In this document: positions 5,223-7,347 of the stretch, piece after piece
Numbering within the stretch: position 1 is the stretch's first letter
How the letters are laid out: every line of letters begins with the position of its first letter
Source: an uncultured Bacteroidales bacterium
GTDB lineage: Bacteria; Bacteroidota; Bacteroidia; Bacteroidales; P3
Assembly (NCBI GenBank): GCA_947177315.1
Contig: CAMWTX010000071.1
Location: 1 to 7,347 of the forward strand
Direction of reading: 5' to 3'
Length of the DNA stretch: 7,347 nucleotides
The notes under the pieces: generated by a model
Seen by the model: only the letters and a program-made list of their open reading frames with translations
Told to the model about the DNA's origin: nothing
Databases searched by the model: none
Program-made: the position numbers and the translations under genes

Positions 5223-7142
5223 ATGCCACGTTTTTTAGGAAGCAGCCTGTCTAAGAAAATCGCCGTGATTCCCTATATGAACCGGTGGTTTGTCTTTACC
5301 TTCGACCTCTTGGTTTCGGGGCTCTGCGCCATGGCTTCCTATGCCTCGGTGAGCACCCTTTTCGACTTGACCGTATTGAGGGAAACGATATGGATGATCG
5401 GTTGCCTCGGCCTTTTTGCCGGCGCGGTGGGATTCCTGCTGTTCAAGACCTACAAGAATATCGTACGCTATTCTTCCTTTCAGTCTATCTGGCGCATCGC
5501 CGCGGCGGTGGTCATCAAGATGCTTTTCGTTACGGCGGCTTATCTGTTCAACCGCACTTTTCTGAAAACAGACCAGCTTTTGGCCGCCATCTTGTTGGAT
5601 GCGCTCCTGTCTTTCTTTATTTTGGTGCTGGTACGCCTGATTGTGGTGGTGTTCTATAACTACACGATTGCCGAGTTTACCCAATCGAAGCAAAAGGTTT
5701 TGATTTACAGCACCGACTTAAACGACATCACGCTCACCAACCTGCTCAACCTCAACACGCAGTCGAACTATACCGTTGCCGGTTTTTTGTGCTTTGCCTC
5801 CAAAAACGGCACCTACTCCATCGGCACACTGCCGGTGTTTGTGGTGGAAAAGACCTCCGCCCTGCGTAAAATCGTGGATAAGGAGGAAATTCAAGGCATC
5901 TTGTTTACCCAACAGAAAGACATCATTGCGGAACGCAACCGGCTTATCGCCTATTGCCTTGAAAAGAAACTGAATACCTTTACGATTCCGTCTATCGGCA
6001 AATGGCAGCATACGACACCCCAGTTGCGAAACCTTGACATCACCGACCTTTTGGGTCGGGAGGAGATTCATATCAACACCGACAAAATCGAACAGGATTT
6101 CAAGGATAAGACTATTTTGGTAACGGGAGCCGCCGGTTCCATCGGCAGTGAACTCTGCCGGCAGATCGCCGCGTTCAAAATCCGTAAACTGGTGTTGCTG
6201 GACAACTGCGAAACCGGCCTGCACAACCTCCGTCTGGAACTGGAAGAAAAGTTTCCTAATCTGGAATTAGGCGTGATGATCGGCGACGTGCGTTCCAACG
6301 ACCGATTGAACTTTGTTTTTGAACGGCATCTGCCGCAGATTGTTTTTCATGCGGCGGCATACAAGCACGTGCCCCTGATGGAGGAAAACCCCAACGAGGC
6401 CTTCTTGGTGAATGCCGTCGGCACACGCAACATAGCCCATGCCGCTTTGGATTACGGCGTGGAAAAGTTTTTGATGGTATCGACCGACAAAGCCGTGAAC
6501 CCCACCAATGTGATGGGGGCATCGAAACGTTTGGCGGAAATCTACGTGCAAAGCCTCAACCAGGCCGTAAAAGAAGGGCTTCTGCCGGGCAAAACAAAGT
6601 ATATCACGACCCGTTTCGGCAATGTATTGGGCAGTCAGGGCTCAGTGATTCCGCTCTTCAAGGCCCAAATCGAAAAAGGCGGGCCGGTAACCGTGACCCA
6701 TCCCGAAATAACACGCTTCTTTATGACTATCAGGGAAGCCTGCCTACTGATGCTGGAAGCCTCCGTAATCGGAAACGGCGGCGATATTCTGGTGTTCGAC
6801 ATGGGCACGCAGGTCAAGATAGCCGACCTGGCCAAGAAGATGATTCAGCTTTCGGGACAGGAAGAAAGCGGTATCAAGATAGAATACACCGGCTTGCGCC
6901 CCGGCGAAAAACTCTATGAGGAAGTGCTCGGCGCGGAGGAATACACCCGCCCCACCTCGCACGAAAAGATACGTATCGCCAAAGCGGACACTTACGTATT
7001 CAACGACCTGCAGCCGCTCTACAACCGTTTGGGGGATGCCGCCCGTGCCTGCCGGAGCGAAGAGGCGGTAAGGCTGGCAAAAGAAATTGTGCCGGAATAT
7101 ATCAGCAATAATTCCGAATTTTCGAAATTCGACCGCAAATAA
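5223..7142 (+). CDS. Membrane-bound nucleotide-sugar 4,6-dehydratase/epimerase, CapD/WbpM/PglF class
   Basis: This 639-residue inner-membrane protein is likely to convert UDP-N-acetylglucosamine (or a similar UDP-HexNAc) to the 4-keto-6-deoxy sugar, an early step towards bacillosamine-, QuiNAc- or FucNAc-type residues in surface polysaccharides or glycoproteins. Four hydrophobic segments lie at about 22-43, 55-74, 92-110 and 118-147. A Rossmann-like middle domain covers about 157-270. The linker DITDLLGREEIHI starts at 272, and the C-terminal SDR dehydratase domain begins near 295. The NAD(P)-binding motif is TGAAGSIGSE (301-310). The active-site region holds STDK (420-423) and MGASK (431-435), where Met431 replaces the usual SDR Tyr, as is characteristic of the large WbpM/PglF enzymes. 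TRFGNVLGSQGSV (463 on) and GLRPGEKLYEE (557 on) are also family motifs. ATG 5218 is out of frame and soon stops, so 5223 is the start. Codon use (more CTG, GGC) is less biased than in the susC-like gene. Exact substrate and stereochemistry are not determinable here. Confidence 0.93.
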   Translation: MPRFLGSSLSKKIAVIPYMNRWFVFTFDLLVSGLCAMASYASVSTLFDLTVLRETIWMIGCLGLFAGAVGFLLFKTYKNIVRYSSFQSIWRIAAAVVIKMLFVTAAYLFNRTFLKTDQLLAAILLDALLSFFILVLVRLIVVVFYNYTIAEFTQSKQKVLIYSTDLNDITLTNLLNLNTQSNYTVAGFLCFASKNGTYSIGTLPVFVVEKTSALRKIVDKEEIQGILFTQQKDIIAERNRLIAYCLEKKLNTFTIPSIGKWQHTTPQLRNLDITDLLGREEIHINTDKIEQDFKDKTILVTGAAGSIGSELCRQIAAFKIRKLVLLDNCETGLHNLRLELEEKFPNLELGVMIGDVRSNDRLNFVFERHLPQIVFHAAAYKHVPLMEENPNEAFLVNAVGTRNIAHAALDYGVEKFLMVSTDKAVNPTNVMGASKRLAEIYVQSLNQAVKEGLLPGKTKYITTRFGNVLGSQGSVIPLFKAQIEKGGPVTVTHPEITRFFMTIREACLLMLEASVIGNGGDILVFDMGTQVKIADLAKKMIQLSGQEESGIKIEYTGLRPGEKLYEEVLGAEEYTRPTSHEKIRIAKADTYVFNDLQPLYNRLGDAARACRSEEAVRLAKEIVPEYISNNSEFSKFDRK

Positions 7143-7171
7143 GCCTTTTGGCAGGTTTTTCCCTTGCGTTC

Positions 7172-7347
7172 CTACTCTTTGTCTGTTTCCGGATTTTCGG
7201 GGGCTGAAAGCTGCGCTTCGTCGAATTTGGCTTTCATCGTGGGATTGCCCCGGGTAAGTTTCTTGATGGAGAGGTCTTCCACCTTGTCGTTGGCCAGCCG
7301 CAGATTGTTTTCCGAACCGATCAGCGCGTCCTTTATCTTCTGCAGGT
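7172..7347 (-). CDS. C-terminal end of an unrecognised protein, cut by the right window edge
   Basis: On the minus strand an open frame enters from the right edge and ends at TAG (complement of 7172-7174), giving 57 residues with no stop. It begins LQKIKDALIGSENNLRLAND and ends in a polar, acidic tail SAPENPETDKE. The first 45 or so residues are charged and probably helical (Lys/Glu/Asp/Leu-rich). The third-position G/C-rich codon use resembles the neighbours, which supports a real gene over chance, and no competing plus-strand frame is apparent. It converges on the dehydratase gene with 29 bp between the stops. I do not recognise the family; the start and most of the protein are outside the window. 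An alternative is a chance open frame, which is possible at this length. Confidence 0.65.
   Translation of the reverse strand, partial: LQKIKDALIGSENNLRLANDKVEDLSIKKLTRGNPTMKAKFDEAQLSAPENPETDKE

Noticed and set aside
5218..5241. Upstream ATG at 5218 as the start of the dehydratase
   Set aside because: It is out of frame and reaches a stop (TAG at 5236) after six codons.
7143..7159. Possible terminator GCC-TTTT-GGC followed by a T-run after the dehydratase gene
   Set aside because: The stem is only 3 bp; the minus-strand alternative (GCAAGG/CCTGC) needs a bulge. Too weak to call.
1..7347. CRISPR arrays, insertion sequences, rRNA or replication origins
   Set aside because: No regularly spaced repeats, terminal inverted repeats, transposase reading frame or rRNA-like sequence was seen on either strand.

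Overview
The window looks like chromosomal DNA from a member of the Bacteroidota, most likely Bacteroidales. Three things support this. There is an adjacent SusC/SusD (RagA/RagB) outer-membrane pair, a system essentially confined to this phylum. The upstream regions carry the Bacteroidota-type promoter (TTTG, about 19-21 bp, TAnnTTTG) rather than -35/-10 boxes. The starts lack well-placed Shine-Dalgarno sequences. The genus cannot be fixed from what is seen.

Layout. Bases 1-55 are the 5' part of a tRNA-Arg(ACG) on the minus strand, with a near-perfect promoter at 71-101. Bases 102-347 are a divergent, AT-rich regulatory region. It holds roughly helically spaced T-tracts and TTAAC repeats, a 17-bp perfect dyad over the -33 element, an exact TAnnTTTG box (249-256), and a leader that can fold into a hairpin with a CUUG loop. 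Bases 348-3431 encode a 1027-residue SusC/RagA-type TonB-dependent transporter. Bases 3468-5138 encode its SusD/RagB-type surface lipoprotein. The two form an operon closed by a strong intrinsic terminator (5155-5192). A promoter-like box abuts that terminator and precedes 5223-7142, a 639-residue membrane-bound nucleotide-sugar 4,6-dehydratase of the CapD/WbpM/PglF class. A convergent minus-strand gene enters from the right edge; only its last 57 codons are present (7172-7347).

How the genes work together. SusC and SusD should form the outer-membrane 'pedal-bin' importer: SusD is the hinged, substrate-binding lid and SusC the TonB-driven barrel. No glycoside hydrolase, protease, sigma/anti-sigma pair or hybrid two-component regulator lies beside them here, so this is an orphan pair within the window. 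The substrate (glycan, glycopeptide or peptide as for RagAB) cannot be read from context. The dehydratase has its own promoter and is probably independent, making a 6-deoxy-4-keto amino sugar nucleotide for surface glycans or protein glycosylation.

I see no clearly undescribed system. The points most worth a second look are the structured promoter/leader of the susC-like gene, a patch of deviating codon use inside it, the unusual acidic C-terminus of the SusD-like protein, and the terminator-promoter overlap before the dehydratase.
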